Assembly (NCBI GenBank): GCA_963828215.1 | Contig: CAWHFO010000068.1 | Location: forward strand, 342,280 to 406,279 | Direction: 5' to 3' | Source of the DNA: CAVTJL01 sp963828215 | Lineage (GTDB): Bacteria > Pseudomonadota > Alphaproteobacteria > Geminicoccales > Geminicoccaceae | DNA: 64,000 bases | Part shown: one piece after another, positions 46,245 to 54,759 of the stretch | Numbering within the stretch: position 1 is the first letter of the stretch | Layout: each line of letters opens with the position of its first letter | Made by a program: the position numbers and the translations under genes | Notes under the pieces: generated by a model | Seen by the model: the letters and a program-made list of their open reading frames with translations, nothing else | Database searches by the model: none | What the model was told of the DNA's origin: nothing

Positions 46245-46770
46245 AGATACAAGCGGCCCGGCGATCGCCCGCAGGCTCGCCATGCCGACTTCCACCGTCG
46301 GCGCCATCCTGCGCCGGCGCGGGCTGGGTCGCCTCGCCGCCCTCGACCCGAAGCCGCCAGCGTCCGTTACGAACGGCAGCGCCCCGGCGAGCTGATCCAC
46401 ATCGACACCAAGAAGCTCGGCAGGATCGACGGCGTCGGTCACCGCATCACCGGCCAGCATAGCGGCATGACAAGAACCGCGGCATCGGCTGGGAGCATCT
46501 GCACGTCTGCATCGATGACGCCTCCAGGCTTGCCTACACCGAGGTCCTCCCGGACGAGCGCAAGGAGAGCGCCTGTCGCCTTCCTCACCCGCGCGCTCTG
46601 CTTCTTCCGGCCTACGGCGTAGCCGTCGAGCGCGTCATGACCGACAACGGCTCCACCTATCGAGCCATCTCTTCAAGAGCCACACTCGTCGACGCCGGCC
46701 TCAGACACATCCGCACCAAGCCCTATACCCCGCGCACCAACGGCAAAGCCGAGCGCTTCATCCAGACATG
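46245..46770 (+). pseudogene. IS481-family transposase, C-terminal part, frameshifted and truncated
   Basis: The interrupted gene resumes as SGPAIARRLAMPTSTVGAILRRRGLGRLAAL. It then passes through several frames: RPGELIHIDTKKLGRIDGVGHRI (first catalytic Asp), GIGWEHLHVCIDDASRLAY, ERVMTDNGSTYRA (second Asp), RHIRTKPYTPRTNGKAERFIQT (catalytic Glu). After about 46770 the homology stops and unrelated transposase sequence begins. The gene is dead: split by IS110, frameshifted at least three times, and lacking its 3' end. Confidence 0.82.
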
Positions 46771-46789
46771 ACCGGTCTTCGAGCACGCG

Positions 46790-47005
46790 ATCTGTCTGGT
46801 TGGATACTTCCCAGCGCGGAGGGGCGGACGGAGGTGCTGCAAGGACTGCGACGAATGAAGTTCGAGGACGTCGCTTCCAGTTGGCCGGCACGATGGCCTC
46901 CATGCCGCGGTCCTCCAGGCTCGCGAAGACCCGAGTGACGACGTAGGCCCCGTCTATCGTTGCGGCCTGGATCGCCCGGCCGGTGACCGCCGGGATCGCA
47001 TCCAA
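46790..47005 (-). pseudogene. Transposase remnant (DDE type)
   Basis: The minus strand reads VTGRAIQAATIDGAYVVTRVFASLEDRGMEAIVPANWKRRP, resembling the region around the second catalytic Asp of IS4/IS1182-type transposases (Asp-x-x-Tyr, LEERGIEAYIP). Neither start nor end of the gene is present. It is wedged between the IS481 fragment and a regulator fragment. Confidence 0.5.
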
Positions 47006-47009
47006 CTGG

Positions 47010-47275
47010 CCATCGACGGTCAGGCTGACGTCGCGGCAGCGGCAGGCGTCTCGAAGTCGACCGTGTCGAACGCGGCAGCGGGGCGGTGCACGTGTCGCCG
47101 AAGACCGAGCAGGGCGTGGCGGGCCTCTCGCGCGTCTCGTTGACCACGGTCGCCCAGCCGCGGGAGAAGTTGGCGCGGCGCGCCGTCGCGCTGCTGCTCG
47201 CTCGGATCAAGGGTGGGATCGCCGACGAGCGGGTGCAGGTGATGCTCGAGCCGAGGCTCGTGGTGTGGTGCTCGA
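47010..47275 (+). pseudogene. LacI-family regulator with internal deletion
   Basis: The plus strand reads ADVAAAAGVSKSTVSNA, the LacI helix-turn-helix, then RVSPKT-like text. It jumps directly to LSRVSLTTVAQPREKLARRAVALLLARIKGG and QVMLEPRLVV, the last strand-helix of the LacI effector domain. About 230 middle residues are missing and two frame changes occur. It was probably the local repressor of the ABC and enolase-family genes that follow. Confidence 0.65.
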
Positions 47276-47457
47276 TGGCGCCGTTCCGGCGCCGGCGCTT
47301 GTCACGGCCGTGCCTTGACATTCGCTTGGCGGACGCGCTTGAAATCGAGACTTGGGTTGGAACGTCCCAAACGGCCAGCGATCGAGGGGAAGGTCGAGCC
47401 GGTGAGCGTGGCGGAAAGTCGCCCATTGGGTGCAAGGCAGGACCGTAGAACGTTCCA

Positions 47458-48300
47458 ATGGGTAGCCTGCTCCTCCTCGCGCCGAGCGCGGCCCTCCTCG
47501 GGCTGCTCTTCGTCTTCCCGATCGCGTACGCGGTCTACCTCGGGTTCACGAACCTGCAGCTTGTCGGGATCAACGCCAACAACTACTGGTGGACGGGCCT
47601 GACGAATCTCCGCCGCATGGCGCACGACACGGTCTTCTGGCACTCCGTGCGGATCACGGTCGTGTTCCTCGTCGCCTCTGCGATCGTCGGCCAGGCGGTG
47701 CTCGGCATGGTGCTCGCGCTGCTGATGCGGCGCGCGCTCCCGGCCGTGCGCCGGTCGGTGGGCGCGGTGGTGGTGGCCGTCTGGGTGCTGCCCGAGATCA
47801 CGGCGGCGCTCGTCTGGTACGCGTTCACGCAGGCGCACGGCACGCTCGCGATCATCGCCGGGCAGCCCGAGAAGAACTTCCTCTTCGCCGCGCCGCTGCT
47901 GATCGTGTCGGTCGCGAATCTGTGGCGCAACGTCGCGTTCTCGATGCTCGTCTACTCGGCGGGGCTACGGAACCTGCCGACGGAGGTGGACGAGGCGGCG
48001 GCGCTCGAGGGCGCGTCGGCGATCCAGCGGCTGTTCTCGGTCACGCTGCCGCTCCTCCGGCCGACGATTGTCACGAGCCTGCTGCTCGTCACGCTGCTCA
48101 ACCTGTCCGAGTTCACGCTCATCTATGCGATGACGCAGGGCGGGCCGGGCGTGGCGACCATGACGCTACCACTCTATGTTTACCAGCAGGCCTTCACGTT
48201 CTACTCGCTCGGCTACGGGACGGCGATCGCGCTCGTGCTCGTCGTGATCGGCGCGCTCTTCTCCGTCGTCTTCGTCCGCGCCTCGAGGACCGCGGTATGA
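47458..48300 (+). CDS. Sugar-type ABC transporter permease (MalF/UgpA-like)
   Basis: The 280-residue permease has six hydrophobic segments (first LLLLAPSAALLGLLFVFPIAYAVYL). The EAA loop reads LPTEVDEAAALEGASAIQRLFSVTLPLLRPTI, with the family Gly. ATG at 47458 fits the usual N-terminus. The stop overlaps the start of the second permease (ATGA). The cognate binding protein and ATPase are absent from the window, so the importer is incomplete here. Downstream enolase-family genes suggest an aldonate or sugar-acid substrate. Confidence 0.87.
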   Translation: MGSLLLLAPSAALLGLLFVFPIAYAVYLGFTNLQLVGINANNYWWTGLTNLRRMAHDTVFWHSVRITVVFLVASAIVGQAVLGMVLALLMRRALPAVRRSVGAVVVAVWVLPEITAALVWYAFTQAHGTLAIIAGQPEKNFLFAAPLLIVSVANLWRNVAFSMLVYSAGLRNLPTEVDEAAALEGASAIQRLFSVTLPLLRPTIVTSLLLVTLLNLSEFTLIYAMTQGGPGVATMTLPLYVYQQAFTFYSLGYGTAIALVLVVIGALFSVVFVRASRTAV

Positions 48301-49163
48301 GCGCGATGCCGGTCGACCGCTCGGAGCTGATCGAGGTGCAGTACCGGCGCATCTCGCGGGCCGGGCTGGCGGCGAACCTGACACTGGTCGTCCTCGGCGT
48401 CGCCTTCCTGCTGCCGATGCTCTGGATGTTCTTCGCCTCGGTCGACTCGGACCCGGACTGGGCGATCAAGCTCCCGCACCACCTCACGGGCAAGCACTTC
48501 CACGCCGTCGTCGCGGGCGGCGCGCTGCATTCGTTCCGCAACAGCCTCTACCTCGCGGGGACGACGACACTGATCACGACCGTCGTTGCCGCGCTCGCCG
48601 CGTACCCGCTCGCGCGGCGGCACGTGCCGCTCAAGCGAACATTCCTGTTCGCGATCCTGTTCGCCGCGGGCCTGCCAGTGACGATGCTGCTCGTCCCCGT
48701 CTACCAGCTGTACGTCGAGCTCGATTGGCTCAACTCGCTCCTGACGACGTCGCTGTTCCTCGCCGCCACGTCGCTGCCGTTTGCGATTTGGCTGATGAAG
48801 AACTTCATCGAGGCGGTTCCGAGCGGCTCGAGCACGCGGCCCAGCTCGAGGGCTGCGGGACCCTGCAGACGCTCGTTCGCGTCGAGGCCGCCGCTCGCGC
48901 TCCCCGGCGTCTCGGTCACGGCGATCTACACGTTCATCAACGCCTGGGGCGCCTTCCTGGTCCCGCTCGCCTCGAACTTAAACCCCGACGACCAGCCGGG
49001 CCCGATCACGATTTACAACTTCATGGGCTCGCACGGGTTCTTCGACTTCGGCGAGCTGGCCGCGTTCTCGCTGATGTTCTCCGTGCCGGTGATCGTCCTC
49101 TACCTGATCATGTCGCGCTTCTTCAGCGGCGCGTTCACCTTCGGCGGGGCGATCCAGGGCTGA
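48297..49163 (+). CDS. Second sugar-type ABC permease (MalG/UgpE-like), EAA loop out of frame
   Basis: ATG at 48297 overlaps the preceding stop. The text NLTLVVLGVAFLLPMLWMFFASVDSD, LALARRHVPLKR-like PLARRHVPLKRTFLF, and VSVTAIYTFINAWGAFLVPL is a MalG-type permease. Between about 48825 and 48895 the normal EAA loop (LEHAAQLEGCGTLQTLVRV) is in another frame, entered and left by two compensating one-base changes. As read, the loop that contacts the ATPase is replaced by a Ser/Arg-rich stretch, so the product would be non-functional unless these are consensus errors. Confidence 0.8.
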   Translation: MSAMPVDRSELIEVQYRRISRAGLAANLTLVVLGVAFLLPMLWMFFASVDSDPDWAIKLPHHLTGKHFHAVVAGGALHSFRNSLYLAGTTTLITTVVAALAAYPLARRHVPLKRTFLFAILFAAGLPVTMLLVPVYQLYVELDWLNSLLTTSLFLAATSLPFAIWLMKNFIEAVPSGSSTRPSSRAAGPCRRSFASRPPLALPGVSVTAIYTFINAWGAFLVPLASNLNPDDQPGPITIYNFMGSHGFFDFGELAAFSLMFSVPVIVLYLIMSRFFSGAFTFGGAIQG

Positions 49164-49166
49164 CCG

Positions 49167-50310
49167 ATGCAGGTGACCGCCGTCCGCAGCCGCGTCGTGG
49201 AACTCCCCCTCGAGAGCGAGTTCAGGCCGGCGTGGACGCGGGCACGCTCCCAGTCCAGCTTCGTGATGACCGTCGTCGAAGTCGACACCGACGAGGGCGT
49301 CACCGGGATCGGCGCGGCCGACGCGGGCGTCGAGGCCGGCGGTGGCAATTGACCAGTTCGTGGCACCGCACCTCCTCGGCCGGGACCCGATGCAGGTCGA
49401 GCGCCTGACCGGCGTGCTGAAGGACGCCGAGATCATGGCGCCGCCCGTCTATTGCGTCGAGCTCTGTCTCTGGGACATCGTCGGCAAGATGGCCGGGCTG
49501 CCCGTGTACAAGCTCTGGGGCGGTCACAAGGACCGCGTCCCGGCCTACTGCGCGGCCGGCGAGCTGCGGTCGCCGGAGCGGCGGGCCGACGACGTGCGGG
49601 CGCTCGCGGCCGAAGGCTACCGGGGGGTGAAGCTGCGCTGCCACAGCCCCCACCGCGGGACGACATCCTGTGGTCGAGGCCGTCCGCGCCGCCGTCGGCA
49701 GCGCGTCGAGCTGATGGTGGACGCGAATCAGGCCGGCGTCGAGCCCGGGATCGCCGGCCACGGCGCTGGGACTTCCAGTGGCGCTCTCGGTCGCGCGCGA
49801 GCTTCAGCGCCTGGGCGTCGTCTGGCTCGAGGAGCCCCTGCCGCGCCACGACTACGCGGGCTTGCGCGCCTGCGCGACCGCCTCGAGTTCCTCGAGATCG
49901 CGGGCGGCGAGGACAATCACGGCATCCACGAATTCAAGCTGCTGATCGACCGGGGGGCGACGACATCCTGCAGCCGGACGCTCTGCTGTCGGAGGGCGCG
50001 TCCCAGGTCTGCAAGGTGTCGGCGCTCGCGGAGCCGGCCAATTTGCAAGTCGCTCCGCACACCTGGAGCAACGGGATCGGCTGCTCGCGAACCTGCATTT
50101 CGCCGCGGCGATCCCGAACTGCCCCTGGTGCGAGTTCCCGCACGACCCCCCCAGCGGCTGGACGCCGCCAGCCGCGACCAGATGCTCCCCGACCCCCCCA
50201 GGATCGATTCCGAAGGTTGGTGCAGGTCCCCGACCGGCCCGGCTTCGGCTTCCTGCTCGACGAGGAGCTGCTCGACGTCAGACGGTCGCGAGGTTCCCGC
50301 GGTGATCGTA
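49167..50310 (+). pseudogene. Mandelate racemase/muconate lactonizing enzyme, first tandem copy, many frameshifts
   Basis: ATG at 49167 follows the permease stop by three bases. Pieces in several frames read VVELPLESEFRPAWTRARSQSSFVMTVVEVDTDEGVTG, DQFVAPHLLGRDPMQVERL, VELCLWDIVGKMAGLPVYKLWGG, VELMVDANQAGVEPG (metal Asp), VVWLEEPLPRHDYAGL (Glu) and EIAGGEDNHGIHEFKLL (Glu). The parts are in order and cover nearly the whole protein, so this is a recently broken or badly read full gene. It is 3' to the permeases, suggesting a sugar-acid dehydratase or racemase role. Confidence 0.78.
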
Positions 50311-51237
50311 GCCCGGGTCCGCACCCGCGTCGTCGACTTCCTGCTCGAGCGGGAGTTCCACCCGGCCTGGGCGCGCGGCCGCAACCAGCCGAACCTGCTG
50401 ATGGTGCTGATCGAGGTCGAGACCGACGTGGGCGTCGTCGGCTACGGCGCCGCGCACGCCGGCCTGGAGGCGGCGGTCCGCGAATCGACCGGTTCGTCGC
50501 TCCGTACTTCGTCGGGCGCGACCCGACGGCGGTCGAGCAGCTGGCCGCGGTGATCCGCGACGCCGAGACCCTCGGGGCGCCCGTCTACTGCATGGAGATC
50601 CCGCTCTGGGACATCATCGGCAAGGTCGCCGGGCTGCCCGTCTTCCGCCTCTGGGGCGGCTACTCGGACCGCGTGCTCGCGTACCGCGCGACCGCCGAGG
50701 TGCGCGGGCCCGACGAGCGCGCCTCGCGACGCTCGAGCGGATGGTCGCCGAGGGCTTCCGCGCGGTGAAGCTTTGCTTCCACCGGCCCCGACCCGCGCGA
50801 CGACCTCCCCGTCGTCGAGGCGATCCGCAACGCCGTCGGCGACGCGCTCGACGTGATCGTCGATGCCAACCAGGCCGGCATCGAGCCCGGGTTCGAGGGG
50901 CACCGCACGTGGGGCTTCCACCGCGCGCTCGAGGTGGCGAAGGTGCTCTCAGCGGCCGGGTGTCCTCTGGCTCGAGGAGCCGATGCCGCGCCATGACTGG
51001 GACTGGCTGGGCGCGCCTGCGCGACAAGCTCGGCCGGCTCAAGCTCGCCGGCGGCGAGGACAACCACGGCCTGCACGAGTTCCGGCTGCTCGTCGAGCGC
51101 GGCTGCTACGACATCCTGCAGCCGGACGCGCGCTGCTCTCCGAGGGCGTCTTCCAGATGCGCAAGGTCGCCGCGCTGGCGGAGGCCGCCGGGGTTGGGAT
51201 CGTTCCGCACACGTGGGGGAACGGAATTGGCCTGCTA
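50302..51237 (+). pseudogene. Mandelate racemase/muconate lactonizing enzyme, second tandem copy, frameshifted and cut by IS5
   Basis: The text VRTRVVDFLLEREFHPAWARGRNQPNLLMVLIEVETDVGVVG, DRFVAPYFVGRDPTAVEQL, MEIPLWDIIGKVAGLPVFRLWGG, DVIVDANQAGIEPGFEGH, LWLEEPMPRHDWDWL, KLAGGEDNHGLHEFRLL and IVPHTWGNGIGLL is a diverged paralogue of the copy just upstream. Several frame changes occur. The reading ends where the IS5 element starts at 51238; the last roughly 60 residues of the barrel are missing and do not resume beyond the IS. Confidence 0.78.
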
Positions 51238-52154
51238 GGGCCTGTTTTCAAAGTGGGTTAGGCTGGGTGTATTGCCATGGGGCATGAGCAGGCACGAACT
51301 GACCGACGCGGCGTGGCGGCGCCTGGCGCCGCTGTTGCCGCTGCAACGGCCGGTGACCGGGCGACCCGCCCGGGACCACCGGACCATGATCAACGCCATG
51401 CTGTGGCTGACCAAGAATGGGACGCCCTGGCGCGACCTGCCGGAGCGCTACGGGCCGTGGCGGACGGTGGCGACGCGCTTTTACCATTGGACCAAGAGCG
51501 GGCTGTGGCAGCGGGACCCTGGCCGAGCTGCAGCGGGCGGGCGACGCCGAGGGCCGGCTGGACTGGAGCGTCCACATGGTCGATGGCACCAGCATCCGGG
51601 CCCATCGTCACGCCGCCGGCGCCAAAGGGGGCAGGCGAATCAGGCGCTCGGCCGCTCGCCCCCTCGGCCGTCTCCTGACGGCCGCAGCTGCGCTGACGGA
51701 TGATCGGCTGCTGCCGATGATGGCTTCGGCAGCAAGCTGCACCTGCGCTGCGAGCGGGGCGGCCGACCCATCGCCTTCGTCCTGACCGCCGGCGAGCGCC
51801 ACGAGCAGACGGCGTTCGAGCCCTTGATGGCGGCCGGGGCCGTGAGGCGCTCCAGCCAAGGCCGCCCACGCTGCCGGCCTGGGGCCCTGCTCGCCGACCG
51901 CGGCTATACCGGCCGACCGGTGCGCGACGCTCTCCGGCGCCGCGGCATCACGCCGATCATCCCACAACTCGCCACCGAGACCCGACCATGCATGATGGAG
52001 TGGCGCACCTACAAGGAGCGCAACGTCGTCGAGCGCCTGGTCGGCCGGCTCAAGGAGCATCGCCGTCTCGCCACGCGGTTCGACAAGCTCGCCAGCTCCT
52101 ACCTCGCCTTCGTCCATCTCGCCGCCATCCTCATCTGGCTTTGAAAACAGGGCC
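51238..52154 (+). mobile_element. IS5-family (IS427-type) insertion sequence, 917 bp
   Basis: Terminal inverted repeats GGGCCTGTTTTCAAAG and, inverted, GGCCCTGTTTTCAAAG lie at 51238 and 52154. TA flanks both ends in a CTA/TAG context, as in IS427-type IS5 elements. The flanking DNA on the right is not the continuation of the enolase-family gene on the left, so a deletion or rearrangement followed insertion. Confidence 0.88.
51284..52144 (+). pseudogene. IS5-family (IS427-type) transposase, frameshifted
   Basis: ATG at 51284 reads MSRHELTDAAWRRLAPLLPLQ, then WLTKNGTPWRDLPERYGPWRTVATRFYHWTKSGLW. In other frames it reads HMVDGTSIRAHRHAAGAKGG, LADRGYTGRPVRDALRRRG and YKERNVVERLVGRLKEHRRLATRFDKLA. 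IS427-type elements often use a programmed shift between two frames, but here at least three frame changes are needed, so it is probably inactive. Confidence 0.87.
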
Positions 52155-52261
52155 TAGTGTCTCGCTGAAGTTCGTGGGATTATAAATGGGGAGGGTTGAG
52201 GTCAGGCGAGAGGCAGAATCGCCTGATGGATTATTTTTTTTAAAAAAAAAAAAAAAAAATA
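52155..52261. other. AT-rich spacer with a T8-A20 run between two IS5 elements
   Basis: This 107-base stretch between the two elements contains TTATTTTTTTT followed by about twenty A residues. It holds no gene. Its composition is foreign to the GC-rich surroundings. Confidence 0.7.
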
Positions 52262-53440
52262 GGCAACCTCTGCAAAAAGTCATCCTTCCGCGATCCTGGT
52301 ACAATGCCTGCCGGGTGGAACGGCGCGCGAGGGTCGGGGGCGATGAAGCAGCTGACGCTGGCGACGGCGGGGTTCGAGCGTTACGGCAAGACGACGCGGC
52401 GGGCGGCGTTTCTGGCCGAGATGGAGCGGGTGGTGCCGTGGCCGGCGCTGTGCGCTTTGATCCTGCCGGTCCATCCGAAGGCGGGCCAGGGCCGGCCGCC
52501 CATCGGGGTGGAGCGGATGCTGCGCCTCTACTTCCTCCAGCAGTGGTTCGACTTGCGGACCCGGCGGTGGAGGAGGCGCTCTACCAGTAGCTGGCGATGC
52601 GCGCCTTTGCCGGGATCGACCTGGGCCGGGAGCCGGTGCCCGACGAGACTGACGGTGTGCCGCTTCCGCCATCTGCTCGAGACGCACGATCTCGGCCGGG
52701 CGCTGTTCGACCTGGTGCAGCTTCATCTGGCGGCCGAGGGGCCGAAGGTGGCGACCGGCACGATCGTCGATGCGACGATCATCGGCGCCCCCTCCTCGAC
52801 CAGGAACGCCGCCAGGGCCCGCGATCCCGAGATGCATCAGACCAAGAAAGGCAATCAATGGTACTTCGGGATGAAGGCGCATCTCGGGGTGGACAGCCGA
52901 TCGAAGCCGATCCACGCGGTCGTGGCGACGCCGGCCAACGTCGCCGACAGCACGGTGCTGCCCGATCTGCTGCACGGCAAAGAGACGAAGGTGTGGGGCG
53001 ACCAGGCCTATCGCGGCCAAAGGACGGTGATCAGGGAGCAGGCACCTGCGGCCAAGGACCTCACCAATCGCCGATACCGTCACCGCGGCGTCGTGGACGA
53101 GACTCTGCGGGCGAAGAACCGCACCAAGTCGAAGGTCCGCGCCAAGGTCGAGCACACCATCGGCGTCATCAAGCGCATCTTCGGCTTCACCAAGGTGCGC
53201 TATCGCGGCCTGGCGAAGAACGCTCATCGCCTCATCGTCACCTGCGCGCTCGCCAACCTCTTCATGGCGCGCCGGCATCTGTTGCGCTGCCAGGAGGCGT
53301 AGTGTGCCCGCAGCGGGCCGGCACTCCCCGCCGCCAGCCCAGCACGGCGCCAAACGGCGCGCCACCATCCGACCCCGCCGCCGGCTGAGGACGTCTCCGT
53401 CCTGCTCAGCCAGACAACAAGCCCTTCTTCAGACGTTCCC
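52262..53440 (+). mobile_element. Second IS5-family insertion sequence, about 1.18 kb
   Basis: Imperfect terminal repeats GGCAACCTCTGCAAAAAGTC and, inverted, GGGAACGTCTGAAGAAGGGC (about 13-14 of 20 match) delimit it. No target duplication is visible, and the right end cuts an ATPase gene fragment, pointing to an adjacent deletion. It carries one transposase with an internal frame disturbance. Confidence 0.75.
52343..53302 (+). pseudogene. IS5-family transposase with internal frameshifts
   Basis: ATG at 52343 reads MKQLTLATAGFERYGKTTRRAAFLAEMERVVPW. Between about 52565 and 52655 the conserved text (AVEEALYQ, then MRAFAGIDLG and VPDET) lies in other frames. The main frame then resumes TVCRFRHLLETHDLGR, VDATIIGAPSSTRN (catalytic Asp), KVWGDQAYRGQR (second Asp) and AKVEHTIGVIKRIFGFTKVRYRGL (Glu). 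All three catalytic residues are present but the middle is disturbed. Confidence 0.85.
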
Positions 53441-53761
53441 AACACCGGGGGCCGACCTTGTACTTTCTGGCCTGGTTGAGTAGGGTCTCCATCGAGCTAA
53501 CGAAGCAGTCCTGCGCCTCGTCGATGTAAACAAATGTGGAGCGCCCCGATCATCCGGGATCGGGGCGCGCTCCTGCGCGGCGTGGGCGATCATGGCAATG
53601 AAGAACCGCCCCATGATCTCGGTGCCTTCCCCGATATCGCCCTTAGTCGCCACGGTCTCGCATAAGGCCTTTTGCAGGGCGCCGGAATGGGCGCGGGCCT
53701 GCTCATCGCCGATCCCGCCGGCCTTCAGGCAGTCGATGTAGGCGAGGCAGTCGAAGGCCAT
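53429..53761 (-). CDS. DUF1640-like coiled-coil protein with chimeric end
   Basis: ATG at 53761 reads MAFDCLAYIDCLKAGGIGDEQARAHSGALQKALCETVATKGDI, the pattern of the DUF1640/CCDC90-like coiled-coil family common in alphaproteobacterial mobile elements, often next to DNA-transfer or toxin-type genes. The conserved part ends near FFIAMIAHAAQERAPIP at about 53560. The rest reads through a hairpin, out of frame across the ATPase fragment, and into the IS5 end. A family member normally ends in a hydrophobic segment, missing here. Confidence 0.6.
   Translation of the reverse strand: MAFDCLAYIDCLKAGGIGDEQARAHSGALQKALCETVATKGDIGEGTEIMGRFFIAMIAHAAQERAPIPDDRGAPHLFTSTRRRTASLARWRPYSTRPESTRSAPGVGNV
53441..53539 (-). 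pseudogene. Conjugation-type ATPase fragment (VirB4/T4CP/HerA-like), cut by IS5
   Basis: The minus strand reads TFVYIDEAQDCFVSSMETLLNQARKYKVG, the Walker B and following helix of type IV secretion or HerA-like ATPases (FVYIDEAxD, LLNQARKYxVGLxLAHQ). It stops at the right end of the second IS5 element. Only about 33 codons survive. It is the sole trace of a transfer or DNA-pumping gene in the island. Confidence 0.65.
53541..53568 (-). terminator. Hairpin after the DUF1640-like gene
   Basis: Perfect 11-bp inverted repeat GCGCCCCGATC / GATCGGGGCGC with a 6-base loop. On the minus strand it is followed by ATTTGTTTACAT, only weakly T-rich. A terminator or a recombination-made palindrome are both possible. 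Confidence 0.45.
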
Positions 53762-53771
53762 GATCCTCCCC

Positions 53772-54305
53772 TCAGCTCGTGTGCGGCCTCTCGGCGGCAT
53801 AGGCGCCCTGCACGTCGACGGCCCAGACCTCGACGCCGGACCCGTCCTCCAGCTCCGGATGTCGGCCGGGGGCATGGCCGGGCGCAGCAAAGACGACGTA
53901 GCGCCGCCGTGCCGTGCTGTGCTCGCGCATGCGAAGCAGATCCTTGACGAGCTTCTTGTTGTTGCGCGGATTGACCGCGGCGAACGTCTCTGCCTGAACC
54001 TCGTTCGGCGCGATGCTGTCGAGATCAAAGCCCGGCTCTGTGCCAAGGTTCAGGCGGAATCCCAGGGCCTCGGGGTGGCGCGCGATCAGCAGCCGAGCGG
54101 CCTGGAGCCCCACAAGGAACGTCCAGGTTTGGTTGATCTGCTCGACGATGTTGAGCGCCCGATCCTGTAGCGGGTGCCGCCCGATCTCCACGAACTTGGC
54201 CTGCCAAAGCAGGTCGAGACCACTGCCCGGCAGGGCCCTCAGCGCGGTCGCGGCTTGCTCGGCGGCGGCGATGACGCGACCTTTCAGGGCCGCAATATCC
54301 GCCAT
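53772..54305 (-). CDS. Possible restriction-like nuclease, hypothetical
   Basis: ATG at 54305 has GAGG eight bases upstream; an alternative ATG lies six codons earlier. The 177-residue product starts MADIAALKGRVIAAAEQAATAL. It contains LGTEPGFDLDSIAPNEVQAETFAAVNPRNNKKLVKDLLRM and RRYVVFAAPGH, a pattern that could be a PD-(D/E)xK-type core (Asp in FDLDSI, Glu-x-Gln in EVQAETF, then a basic helix). The assignment is tentative. It precedes the DUF1640-like gene by ten bases on the same strand, so they are probably co-transcribed. Confidence 0.45.
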   Translation of the reverse strand: MADIAALKGRVIAAAEQAATALRALPGSGLDLLWQAKFVEIGRHPLQDRALNIVEQINQTWTFLVGLQAARLLIARHPEALGFRLNLGTEPGFDLDSIAPNEVQAETFAAVNPRNNKKLVKDLLRMREHSTARRRYVVFAAPGHAPGRHPELEDGSGVEVWAVDVQGAYAAERPHTS

Positions 54306-54759
54306 GGTCCGGACCTCGATCATCGAGACATGACCAGCCGCTCTGAGCAGTCGTTGTGCCAGAACGAAAGTAATTGCACCTGTCAGCTCCGGTTTTCGAT
54401 GCACCTTATAGTTAGGAGCATGGTACGGTTATTTCAAGGCGCTGAAAATCGCGCTGTTGGCCCCAGGCTGGCAGGTTGTGACGGCCGAGGGCTGGGGGCG
54501 GCATCCGAGCCGCGAGGGAACCCGGATAGGGAGTTTCGGACCTATCGGACCACGGACTTGGGCGGTCGCACGAGGCGACAACCTTTCCGGCAGACAGCCA
54601 ACGCACGTCCTCGCCATGCTCCGGCCACCCCCGAAGCGCCCTTGTGCCGCTCGGAACCCGTGACGGGCGACGGCGATACTCAGGCGCGGGGGCGGGCGGA
54701 AGGTCGGCAAGGGGCACGGGTGCGCAACCGGGGCCGGCGGCGGCCCGAGGCTCGCAGCC
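54306..54759. other. Stretch without a supportable gene
   Basis: About 450 bases between the nuclease-like gene and the end of the large NTPase gene. A plus-strand stretch reading WYGYFKALKIALLAPGWQVVTAEGW looks protein-like but has no start and no recognised relatives, and may be a gene fragment. The promoter for the nuclease-like gene should lie here. Confidence 0.4.
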
